The position numbers and the translations under genes are program-made. A stretch of DNA of 64,000 nucleotides, from positions 21,978-85,977 of the forward strand of contig CAJUNC010000014.1 in the NCBI GenBank assembly GCA_910587695.1. The letters are read 5' to 3'. Positions 25,266 to 33,036 of the stretch are shown here, one piece after another. Source of the DNA: an uncultured Lactobacillus sp. Its GTDB lineage: Bacteria > Bacillota > Bacilli > Lactobacillales > Lactobacillaceae. Within the stretch, counting starts at the first letter, position 1. Each line of letters begins with the position of its first letter. Below the pieces are notes generated by a model. It was given only the letters and a program-made list of their open reading frames with translations, was not told the origin of the DNA and ran no database searches.

Positions 25266-25450
25266 TCAGTTTCAGTGATAGTCAGATTTAGATTTATGTC
25301 AAACTCGTATCCACAATGCGTGCAAGAGTTATGGCCAATCGGAGTTGTCTCTATTGGCTTATGACACATTGGACAGCCAATTGTTAATTTTTTATCAATC
25401 AATTTTGCTGTTAGCTCGGAAATGAGATTAGCAATATTATCAGGAGTCAT
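25262..25450 (-). CDS. Zinc-ribbon protein on the opposite strand
   Basis: 62 aa from MTPDNIANL, with AGGAGGTG. Two Cys pairs (CPMCHKP and CTHCGYEF) form a zinc ribbon after an N-terminal helix. It is transcribed against the early operon, so it may be expressed in the lysogen or its mRNA may act on the early transcript. Role unknown. Confidence 0.65.
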   Translation of the reverse strand: MTPDNIANLISELTAKLIDKKLTIGCPMCHKPIETTPIGHNSCTHCGYEFDINLNLTITETD

Positions 25451-25511
25451 AAACGTCACCTCCTTTGCATAGGAGATGATCAAATTATATCAAAGAAAGG
25501 AAGTTTAGATA

Positions 25512-25703
25512 ATGCCAGAAACACTAGAAGGGCGTGAACGCATCATTCAATACTTGAATGCGAACGACATTACGATTGCGGATTTAGCTGCAATGTACGG
25601 AATCGCAAAACAAGACATGAGCGACTACTTGTCCGGTCGCAAGAAGAATCCACGCGGAAACAAAATCATTTTGAAAATCATTTCTGATTTCAAGATCAGA
25701 TAG
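25512..25703 (+). CDS. HTH phage regulator, 63 aa
   Basis: Single HTH: ITIADLAAMYGIAKQDMSDYLSG shortened to the core DLAAMYGIAKQDMSDYL, with a basic tail KNPRGNKI. Such proteins in lactobacillar prophages act as small regulators or excisionases. AAAGGAAG precedes the start. Confidence 0.7.
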   Translation: MPETLEGRERIIQYLNANDITIADLAAMYGIAKQDMSDYLSGRKKNPRGNKIILKIISDFKIR

Positions 25704-25716
25704 GTGGTGAAAAAAT

Positions 25717-25953
25717 ATGGCAAGGAATTGGCTAAATAAAGAACAGTTCATGGAAAAATACGCACAAAGCGAATCTACCTATCACAGGCGAATAGAGGAG
25801 CTTCGAAAATCTGAGTTTTGGGATGCGTATATCCATCCTTCAACTCAAGAAGTTTGGATCGATGAGGATCGTTATCAAGAGTTCTTGATTTGGAAATCAG
25901 CTAACCGGTTTAAAAAAATGAAGAACTTAGGTATCGATGAAGGGAGGTGGTAA
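25717..25953 (+). CDS. Possible excisionase-like small protein
   Basis: 78 aa. A helix (LNKEQFMEKYAQSESTYHRR) followed by a beta-type region (VWIDEDRYQEFLIWK) recalls phage winged-helix or excisionase proteins. AGGTGG is present upstream. The assignment is by appearance only. Confidence 0.55.
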   Translation: MARNWLNKEQFMEKYAQSESTYHRRIEELRKSEFWDAYIHPSTQEVWIDEDRYQEFLIWKSANRFKKMKNLGIDEGRW

Positions 25954-25956
25954 AGA

Positions 25957-26136
25957 ATGAAATTTAATAGCAGTTATCTGGTAGCGATCCTGGCTGGTGT
26001 AATGCTGGCAGGATTCTTACCTGATGAAGAGTGGGTCTTTGGATGGTCTGCGATCTTGGCGATGATCGTCACAGTGATCGCAAGTGCACGAGACGAAACG
26101 TGGACTCGAGGCCTAGACTGGCTATTCAAGCCATAA
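25957..26136 (+). CDS. Small two-segment membrane protein, 59 aa
   Basis: Two hydrophobic segments (SYLVAILAGVMLAGF and WSAILAMIVTVIAS) joined by an acidic turn. GGGAGGTGG precedes the ATG and the gene lies 3 nt after its neighbour. Function unknown. Confidence 0.6.
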   Translation: MKFNSSYLVAILAGVMLAGFLPDEEWVFGWSAILAMIVTVIASARDETWTRGLDWLFKP

Positions 26137-26158
26137 AAGAAAGGAAAAATGAGGCAAC

Positions 26159-26629
26159 ATGAAAACACCATATGGAAATTTTGTAAAAATTAAAAGTGAC
26201 GAACCTGAACCAGGGAAAAAAGAAATTTGCCCTGATTTAGGGAAAACATACATTCAAATTAATGATACATCGATCTTCCTTAGTACAACCTGTTTTAAAT
26301 ATGTGACGAGTAAATACCAGTATGCTGATGTTGGTTTTTCAAAAGATACGGGGGAATTAATGTTTGAATTTTATGAAGAATTTAAACAAGGAAGATTCTA
26401 TTTGAAGAATATGTTTAGTCCGCGACTATATACAAAATCAAGGCATATTTTTTCAAACGTATTTGCAAAGTTATTAAAGGAGGTTAATAAATCAGTAGAC
26501 TTATCAAATATTGGTTATCGTTTTGAGCCTTCGTATCAAAAAGGAAATGTTTTGATTTTTGATATGAATAACATCGTATACGAACAACCAAGGCGAGGTT
26601 ATAAAAAAGAAAAAACCGCCTTAAAATAG
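26159..26629 (+). CDS. Unrecognised early phage protein, 156 aa
   Basis: Soluble, basic and aromatic. Its DNA is more A/T-rich than the flanking genes, which may mark an exchanged cassette. The stop lies within a hairpin (ACCGCC / GGCGGT, 26615-26634). No family recognised. Confidence 0.7.
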   Translation: MKTPYGNFVKIKSDEPEPGKKEICPDLGKTYIQINDTSIFLSTTCFKYVTSKYQYADVGFSKDTGELMFEFYEEFKQGRFYLKNMFSPRLYTKSRHIFSNVFAKLLKEVNKSVDLSNIGYRFEPSYQKGNVLIFDMNNIVYEQPRRGYKKEKTALK

Positions 26630-26634
26630 GCGGT
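26615..26634 (-). terminator. Hairpin with T-run on the minus strand
   Basis: ACCGCC/GGCGGT with an 8-nt loop. A T-run follows only on the minus strand, so it would stop leftward transcripts. Confidence 0.4.
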
Positions 26635-26683
26635 CAAAAAAATCAAATATATCACAAATCAATTATATCACGAGGTGAACAAA

Positions 26684-26941
26684 ATGAACAAGGAACAAAA
26701 AAAACAAGCAGAGCTCATCAAAGAGATGATGAAGACATTACAAAGCGAAGGGTACACCGATATCATTATCACAGCTTCAAAATTCGGAGGTAGCAGTCAC
26801 AGCGATGTCGTTATTGCTAACCAAGGTACTGTATTGGGGCTTGCTGAGTTGTTAGTAGGTATGACAATGCGTTTGCCATCAGAGATTGTTGATCTAGCAA
26901 CTAACATTCAAGAAAAGGTGGTGACACGCGATGCCGACTAA
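26684..26941 (+). CDS. Small phage protein, 85 aa
   Basis: Start at 26684, with GAGGTG at 8 nt. The sequence runs from a charged helix into a mixed fold with GGSSHSDVVIANQG. It overlaps the next gene by 11 nt and is probably part of the recombination module. No family named with confidence. Confidence 0.7.
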   Translation: MNKEQKKQAELIKEMMKTLQSEGYTDIIITASKFGGSSHSDVVIANQGTVLGLAELLVGMTMRLPSEIVDLATNIQEKVVTRDAD

Positions 26942-28235
26942 AATCAATAGACTCGAAATAGAAAACGTCAAACGCGTTAAAGCTGCAGTCATTGAACCTA
27001 ACCAAAACGGTTTGACGATCATCGGTGGAAATAACAATCAAGGCAAGACAAGCGTTTTAGACGCGATCGCATGGGCGTTAGGTGGTAACAAGCATAAACC
27101 ATCTAAACCTAATCGTGAAGGATCTGTTACACCACCAAGCTTGCATATCACAATGAATAACGGCCTTATCGTTGAACGTAAGGGTAAGAACTCAAGTTTG
27201 AAGGTAATTGACCCTAACGGACAAAAAGGTGGCCAGCAGTTGCTTAATAGCTTTGTAGAAGAGCTTGCTATCGACTTGCCAAAATTCATGGAGTCAACAG
27301 CTAAGGAAAAAGCTACGATCTTACTGCAGATTATCGGAGTCGGTCCACAGTTGATTGAATTGGATAACCAAGAAGCTACTCTATATAACGATCGCCGAAT
27401 GGTCGGACAAATTGCAGATCAAAAAGCGAAATACGCTAAAGAGCAACCATATTATCCAGAAGCCCCCAAAGAACTGGTATCTGTAACTGAACTTATCGAG
27501 CAACAACAAGCGATCCTTGCCAGAAACGGCGAAAATCAGCGTAAACGCGAAAATTTAACGCTTATTAAGAATCAGTACGATCAAGAAGAAGCAGAGTTAG
27601 CACGTTTACGTCAACAACTCGCAGAATACGAGTCTCGACATCAGCAAACAGCACAAAACTTAGAGATCGCTCAAAAGTCAGCACTTGACTTACAAGATGA
27701 GTCGACTGAAGAACTTCAAAAGAATATTGCTGATATCGATGAGATCAATCGAAAAGTCCGGGCTAATTCTGATAAAGAAAAAGCTGAGATGGACGCTGCG
27801 GAGTACAAAGAAAAATACGAAGAGCTTACTGTAAAGATCGATAACATTCGTGAACAACGTACAGCATTATTAGATCAAGCACCGTTACCATTGCCAGGCT
27901 TGTCAGTTCAAGAAGGTGAATTGATCTACAAAGGTCAAAAATGGGATAACATGTCTGGCTCTGACCAGTTGAAAGTTTCGACTGCGATTGTTCGAAAACT
28001 CAAGCCAGAATGCGGTTTTGTTTTGTTGGATAAGCTTGAGCAAATGGATATGACTACGTTACAAGAATTTGGTGCATGGCTTGAGCAAGAAGGACTACAA
28101 GCAATCGCTACTCGAGTTTCAGTTGGTGATGAGTGCGAGATCATCATCGAAGATGGCTATGCAGTCAAAAACGAAACTCTAAACAAAACAACTACACCGC
28201 CAGCAAATGACTGGTCGGCGAAAGGAGCGTTTTAA
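26931..28235 (+). CDS. AAA ATPase, RecF/SMC-like, recombination module
   Basis: 434 aa. N-terminal ATPase half with Walker A GGNNNQGKTS (residues 32-41), a central coiled coil (about 210-310), then an ABC-like second half (MSGSDQLKVSTAIV, then CGFVLLDKLEQMD as Walker B). Phages pair such proteins with annealing ATPases for recombination-dependent replication. It directly abuts the Sak4-like gene. The C-terminus ends in GAF, as does the DUF669 protein. Confidence 0.83.
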   Translation: MPTKINRLEIENVKRVKAAVIEPNQNGLTIIGGNNNQGKTSVLDAIAWALGGNKHKPSKPNREGSVTPPSLHITMNNGLIVERKGKNSSLKVIDPNGQKGGQQLLNSFVEELAIDLPKFMESTAKEKATILLQIIGVGPQLIELDNQEATLYNDRRMVGQIADQKAKYAKEQPYYPEAPKELVSVTELIEQQQAILARNGENQRKRENLTLIKNQYDQEEAELARLRQQLAEYESRHQQTAQNLEIAQKSALDLQDESTEELQKNIADIDEINRKVRANSDKEKAEMDAAEYKEKYEELTVKIDNIREQRTALLDQAPLPLPGLSVQEGELIYKGQKWDNMSGSDQLKVSTAIVRKLKPECGFVLLDKLEQMDMTTLQEFGAWLEQEGLQAIATRVSVGDECEIIIEDGYAVKNETLNKTTTPPANDWSAKGAF

Positions 28236-29312
28236 ATGGATTTTACAGTCACAAGTACACGACAAACAAAAGCTTTAAAAGTAGTCGTATATGGCCCAGA
28301 AGGAATCGGGAAGACAACATTTGCTAATAATTTTCCGCAACCCATCTACATCGATACTGAAGGTTCAACAAACTTTATCGATAGCCAAAAGTTACCTGAT
28401 CCAACTAGTTGGACAATGCTGCTTGAAGAACTTGAGTATTTAAAAAGCACTTCAGGCATTGCTAGAACTGTTGTGATCGATACGATGGATTGGGCCGAAA
28501 ATTTGGCCAAACAACATTTGATGGCTAAAAATAACTGGGATGCGATCGATGCTTCTAGTTATGGTACACGCTATGTTGCTTTAGCAGATGAGATTGGGAA
28601 GCTTTTAAATAAACTAAGTGAACTAGTTGAGTTAAATTACAACGTTGTTCTTCTAGCTCATTCAGAAACTAAGAAGCATGAATTACCAGATGAACTAGGA
28701 GCGTTTGATCGCTATGTACTGAAGTTAGAACGACGTGATGCTTCACTAGTCAAAGAATGGGCGGATATGATCTTGTTTGCCAATTTTAAGACGACTGTCA
28801 TTACAGATAGTAAGACTAATAGTAAGAAAGCGACTGGTGGCCAACGTGTAATGTATACGACACATAAACCGACCTGGGATGCTAAAAATCGCTTAGGGCT
28901 TGCTGATGAGCTTCCATTTGATTATGAACAGATCAGAGTTCAACTTGAACAAGCGATGCCACAAGCCAAACCAGCACCGCAAGTACAACCGGTACAACAA
29001 TCAACTGTACAACAGGCACCACCAATTCAACAACAAGTACCATTACCGGAAGAACCACCACAACAAGAAGTGCGACAAGCGCCACCGGAAAATGCACCGG
29101 CACCAGAATATACAGAAACGATACCTACAGCTATTCCACAAGACGTTGCTGATTTAATGAGATTGAGTCAATTGTCCACTCAAGATGTCATGAAGATTAT
29201 CTATAATGCAGGTTTTATGCCGGAAGGAACGCCGGCTGAGAACGTTCCGCAAGATCTGTGGGCTCATTTAGTTTCTAAATGGGATGAAGCTTTGAATTTT
29301 TTAAATAATTAG
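28236..29312 (+). CDS. Sak4-like AAA ATPase (RecA core)
   Basis: 358 aa. Walker A GPEGIGKTT near residue 20, Walker B TVVIDTMDW near 80, and a core typical of Sak4-like single-strand annealing helpers (AAA_24 type). Residues 240-300 are a Pro/Gln-rich linker, and a small helical domain closes the protein. It likely works with the DUF669 single-strand binding protein two genes on. Confidence 0.83.
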   Translation: MDFTVTSTRQTKALKVVVYGPEGIGKTTFANNFPQPIYIDTEGSTNFIDSQKLPDPTSWTMLLEELEYLKSTSGIARTVVIDTMDWAENLAKQHLMAKNNWDAIDASSYGTRYVALADEIGKLLNKLSELVELNYNVVLLAHSETKKHELPDELGAFDRYVLKLERRDASLVKEWADMILFANFKTTVITDSKTNSKKATGGQRVMYTTHKPTWDAKNRLGLADELPFDYEQIRVQLEQAMPQAKPAPQVQPVQQSTVQQAPPIQQQVPLPEEPPQQEVRQAPPENAPAPEYTETIPTAIPQDVADLMRLSQLSTQDVMKIIYNAGFMPEGTPAENVPQDLWAHLVSKWDEALNFLNN

Positions 29313-29323
29313 GAGGACAAAAA

Positions 29324-29911
29324 ATGAATACAGCAGAAAATGAATTTTTAACATGGGACGGCGGCTTTGTTGCAGAAGAAAGCGAGTTTGTTGTTCTTGA
29401 TCCAGGCGTTTGCAAGTTTACTGTCAAAAATTTTGAACGCAAGATCTATGATGGTAAGTCAGACAAAATTCCTAACGGCACACCTTACGCCGAGATCGAA
29501 ATGGAATTTGTCGGTACTAAAGGGAAGACAACAGTAAAAGAACGCTTGTACTTGTTAAAACGTATGCAATGGAAATTGACTGAGTTCTTTGCTGCAATTG
29601 GTCAAAATCCAACGATTGGCCAAGCTTTTATGCCAAATTGGAATGCAGTTGTTGGTAGCTCAGGATATGCAGAATTAGAAGTAAATTACTATAAAGATAA
29701 TAGCGGTAACGATCGTTCGAACAACAGACCTAACAAGTTCCTTAAACCGGACGCACCAGAGATCGCTAGCGCACAGCAACCTATGCAAGTTCAACCGGTT
29801 CAAGCTACACCGGTACAGCCACAGCCACAACAACCGGCTCAACCAGTACAGCCTGCACCAGCACAACCACAACAACCTACGCAAGGCAGTTTTACACCAG
29901 GGGCATTTTAG
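29324..29911 (+). CDS. DUF669 single-strand DNA-binding-like protein
   Basis: 195 aa. Residues 1-140 match the DUF669 pattern (YAEIEMEFVGTKGKTTVKER region and AAIGQNP). The rest is a Pro/Gln-rich tail ending in GSFTPGAF, arranged like the flexible tail and tip of SSB proteins. It is a probable partner of the Sak4-like ATPase. Confidence 0.82.
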   Translation: MNTAENEFLTWDGGFVAEESEFVVLDPGVCKFTVKNFERKIYDGKSDKIPNGTPYAEIEMEFVGTKGKTTVKERLYLLKRMQWKLTEFFAAIGQNPTIGQAFMPNWNAVVGSSGYAELEVNYYKDNSGNDRSNNRPNKFLKPDAPEIASAQQPMQVQPVQATPVQPQPQQPAQPVQPAPAQPQQPTQGSFTPGAF

Positions 29912-29923
29912 GAGGTAAGCATA

Positions 29924-30346
29924 ATGTCAAAAGAGATCGATTTGAATTTATCACGGATGGCTTACGGAGCTATCCAAGAGAAGTTAGATAAGGAACTAGA
30001 AGCAGTATTCAAGAACATCCATGATCCAAATGTTCCCGCAAAGCGGAAGCGTACGATCACGATCACGTTAGGGTTTACACCGGACGAAAAACGCCAAACG
30101 GTAAACTTGGCCACCGGGATCAAGTCGGTATTAGCCCCAACAGAAGAAGTCGAAACGACTGTTTTAACTGGTAAGGATATCAAGACTGGACGGATCGAAG
30201 CTCATGAACTTAACTCTGGAGCACCAGGACAAACTTACTTTGATCCAGAAGATAGCCAATTAAAGACCGACGTTGGCAAACCAGTAGACGTGGTCGAGAA
30301 AGAAACTAAAGCTAAAGTAATTGATCTACAAGAAAAACGGGGGTAA
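29924..30346 (+). CDS. Phage 'replication terminator'-like protein
   Basis: 140 aa. The motifs YGAIQEKLDKELEAVFKNI, KRTITITLGFTPDEKR and SVLAPTEEVETTV resemble a family labelled replication terminator protein in Firmicutes phages. The name has little direct experimental basis; a role with the neighbouring DUF2303-like gene in replication or recombination is inferred. Confidence 0.65.
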   Translation: MSKEIDLNLSRMAYGAIQEKLDKELEAVFKNIHDPNVPAKRKRTITITLGFTPDEKRQTVNLATGIKSVLAPTEEVETTVLTGKDIKTGRIEAHELNSGAPGQTYFDPEDSQLKTDVGKPVDVVEKETKAKVIDLQEKRG

Positions 30347-30351
30347 GAGCT

Positions 30352-31095
30352 ATGAGTTTAACAGAAGAAGCATTAAGTTTTTTAACAAATAACGGTATTG
30401 AGCCGGAAAGTCGTGTTGTGTTTATTGAAGAGATCCCGTATGTGATCGATAGCGAGGGAACTGCACATCGAGTAGATCCAGTAGCATATACTGCCAAACA
30501 AAGTTTAAATCTGAACACATTATCTAGCTTAGTTGATTACATCAAGTCTGAACTAGATCGAAAAGATGATCGACTTATTTTAACGGTCAAAGATGAACAA
30601 ACTGTGTTTTTAGAAGGGCAATTAGAAGTAAATGGTAGTCGAGAACGATTAGCTGAAGTTAATGCGATCGTACCAGCGTTCAACTTTGATTACTTTTACA
30701 ATTCAGAAGAATTCAATATCAAGTTGCAATCTATCTTCACGGATAGCTCAGACCGTGAGATCTTGCTGAAAGTGGTTGGAAATATCAGTGAAGATTCTGT
30801 TAAGACTGTTGGAGATGATGGTGTATCTCAGGCGGTAACGATCAATCAAGGTGTTGCTTCGAAAGTTGACGTTAAAGTTCCAAATCCAGTTACTTTAGCA
30901 CCTTATCGGACATTCAATGAAGTAAAGCAGCCCGAATCAAAATTTGTATTCCGAATGAAAGAAGGACCACGTTGTGCACTGTTTGAAGCAGATGGTGGGA
31001 TCTGGAGAAATAAAGCAATTCAAAACATCAAAGAATACTTTGAAAAAGCGTTGCAAGCTGAAATTCAGAGTGGCAAGATCACGATCCTTGCATAG
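30352..31095 (+). CDS. DUF2303-like phage protein
   Basis: 247 aa. The segment TFNEVKQPESKFVFRMK followed by LFEADGGIWRNKAIQNIK is characteristic of DUF2303/YfdQ-type phage proteins. Function unknown; it is found in recombination modules. It follows 6 nt after the previous gene. Confidence 0.75.
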   Translation: MSLTEEALSFLTNNGIEPESRVVFIEEIPYVIDSEGTAHRVDPVAYTAKQSLNLNTLSSLVDYIKSELDRKDDRLILTVKDEQTVFLEGQLEVNGSRERLAEVNAIVPAFNFDYFYNSEEFNIKLQSIFTDSSDREILLKVVGNISEDSVKTVGDDGVSQAVTINQGVASKVDVKVPNPVTLAPYRTFNEVKQPESKFVFRMKEGPRCALFEADGGIWRNKAIQNIKEYFEKALQAEIQSGKITILA

Positions 31096-31107
31096 GAAGG
31101 TGATCGT

Positions 31108-32688
31108 ATGGAATTAAGACCCTATCAAGAAGAATCAAGAAAGAAAGTGCAAGAAGAATGGGAAAAAGGCAACAAACGCACGTTGCTAGTCTTGCCAACC
31201 GGAACCGGTAAGACGATCGTGTTTTCCAAGATCATAGAAGACCGGGTCAAATTAGGCGAGCGTGTTTTAGTTTTGGCACATCGCGGTGAGTTATTAGAGC
31301 AAGCTGCAGATAAGCTTTACAAATCAACAGGCCTAAAGACAGCAACTGAAAAAGCAGAGCAGACAAGTCTTAACAGTTTCTATCGAGTAGTTGTCGGGTC
31401 AGTACAAACTTTACAACGTCCAAAACGCTTAGAAAAATTTTCACCGGACTTTTTTGATACGATCGTTATCGATGAAGCGCACCATTGTATTTCTGATGGC
31501 TATCAACGAGTACTAAAACACTTCGAGAGTGCAAATGTGTTAGGCGTTACTGCAACACCGGACCGGGGCGATATGAAAAATTTAGGCTCATACTTCGATA
31601 GCTTGGCCTATGAATACGGCTTAGCTGAAGCAATAAGGGCTAAATATCTATCACCGATCAAAGCTTTAACGATCCCGCTCAAGTTAGATCTATCCGCTGT
31701 AAAACAACAAGCTGGAGATTTTTCAACGAAAGATCTAGGGACAGCGTTAGATCCTTACCTTGAGCAGATCGCTACAGAAATGGAAAAGCAGTGTAAAGAT
31801 CGTAAAACAGTTGTGTTCCTGCCACTAGTCAAAACGTCACAAAAGTTCCGGGACATCTTAAACGAGCACGGTTTTAAAGCTGCAGAAGTAAACGGAGAGT
31901 CACAAGATCGCGAGCAAATTCTAACTGACTTTGAGAATAACAAGTATAACGTCTTGTGTAATTCTATGTTGCTGACTGAAGGCTGGGACTGTCCAGATGT
32001 CGACTGCGTGGTCGTGCTTCGACCAACTAAAGTCAGAGCGCTATATAGCCAAATGGTGGGTCGTGGTACTCGACTTGCACCAGGTAAAGAAGAACTGCTT
32101 CTACTAGACTTTTTGTGGCACACAGAACGTCACGAACTCTGTCATCCAGCGCATTTGATAGCCACCGATGAAAAAGTCGCTAAGAAGATGACTGAAAATA
32201 TCGAAGAAGCCGGGACAGCAATCGATTTAGAGTTAGCTGAAGAGCAAGCTCAAAAAGATGTTGTCGCAGAACGTGAACAAGCTTTAGCTGAACAGCTAAC
32301 AGAAATGAAACGTCGCAAACGTAAGCTTGTTGATCCTTTGCAATTCGAGTTATCGATCCAAGCTTCAGATCTAACCGATTTTGTGCCGGCCTTTGGTTTT
32401 CAAATGGGGCCACCAACAGACAAGCAGATCAAAGCGCTTGAAAAACTGGGGATCTATCCAGATGATATCGAAAATGCCGGTAAAGCAGAAATGCTACTTG
32501 AAAGACTCAGCAAACGTCGTGATGCTGGCCTAACGACTCCAAAACAAATCAGGTTTTTAGAAGGACGAGGTTTCAATCATGTTGGTACTTGGCAATTTGA
32601 ACATGCAACTAAATTGATAAATCGAATCGCAGCCAATGGTTGGCGCATTCCTGCTGGGATCATACCGGCAGAGTATCAACCAAATTAA
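31108..32688 (+). CDS. Phage DEAD/DEAH superfamily 2 helicase
   Basis: 526 aa. Walker A LPTGTGKTIV (residues 29-38), DEAH box in VIDEAHHC (about 120), VTATPDRGD, and motif VI in QMVGRGTRLAPG (about 315). The C-terminal 100 residues carry two TxKQI helix units (TDKQIKALEKLGI and TPKQIRFLEGRGF) seen in phage helicases. It likely remodels DNA during replication. Confidence 0.92.
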   Translation: MELRPYQEESRKKVQEEWEKGNKRTLLVLPTGTGKTIVFSKIIEDRVKLGERVLVLAHRGELLEQAADKLYKSTGLKTATEKAEQTSLNSFYRVVVGSVQTLQRPKRLEKFSPDFFDTIVIDEAHHCISDGYQRVLKHFESANVLGVTATPDRGDMKNLGSYFDSLAYEYGLAEAIRAKYLSPIKALTIPLKLDLSAVKQQAGDFSTKDLGTALDPYLEQIATEMEKQCKDRKTVVFLPLVKTSQKFRDILNEHGFKAAEVNGESQDREQILTDFENNKYNVLCNSMLLTEGWDCPDVDCVVVLRPTKVRALYSQMVGRGTRLAPGKEELLLLDFLWHTERHELCHPAHLIATDEKVAKKMTENIEEAGTAIDLELAEEQAQKDVVAEREQALAEQLTEMKRRKRKLVDPLQFELSIQASDLTDFVPAFGFQMGPPTDKQIKALEKLGIYPDDIENAGKAEMLLERLSKRRDAGLTTPKQIRFLEGRGFNHVGTWQFEHATKLINRIAANGWRIPAGIIPAEYQPN

Positions 32689-32726
32689 AAAAATATTTTC
32701 CTCACAGTTTTTACTGTGGGGATCAC

Positions 32727-32818
32727 GCCCGGGGCTGGTGCCACACATTCCACCAAAACAAGCCTACGAAAAAGATTTATTTACAGTAAAAATCTCAGTT
32801 CGATTCTGAGTCCGGGCA
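32727..32818 (+). ncRNA. tRNA-like element 1 (degenerate)
   Basis: GCCCGGG (32727-32733) can pair with TCCGGGC (32811-32817), a 7-bp acceptor stem. It abuts a canonical T arm (CTCAG, loop TTCGATT, CTGAG, 32794-32810), with A as discriminator and no CCA. The intervening 60 nt do not form clear D and anticodon arms. Length is about 92 nt. It lies in the gap between the helicase and the next gene. Expression is unknown. Confidence 0.45.
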
Positions 32819-32853
32819 TTGAATCGATTCAAAAAATATGAGGAGGGATGAAC

Positions 32854-33033
32854 ATGAAAGACATTCAAGAAGAAATTGCCGGCATTTTCGCAGATGAACG
32901 TGAACGAATTGAAAATATCGAAGCAAATATGAATGAACGTGTGACTACTGCTTACGATCTTGGTTATAACGACGGCTGGAACGCAGCGTTTAACACTATC
33001 AAAGAAAAATTTGGAAATGGGAGGAGGGAGTAG
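32854..33033 (+). CDS. Small phage protein, 59 aa
   Basis: Start at 32854, with AGGAGG at 7-8 nt; the ATG at 32848 is too close. A coiled-coil-like acidic helix followed by YDLGYNDGWNAAFNTI, a motif common in small phage replication-region proteins. Function unknown. Confidence 0.7.
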   Translation: MKDIQEEIAGIFADERERIENIEANMNERVTTAYDLGYNDGWNAAFNTIKEKFGNGRRE

Positions 33034-33036
33034 CCT

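Noticed and set aside
32727..32818. Functional tRNA gene
   Set aside because: Acceptor and T arm are present, but no acceptable anticodon arm or CCA; treated as a tRNA-like element.
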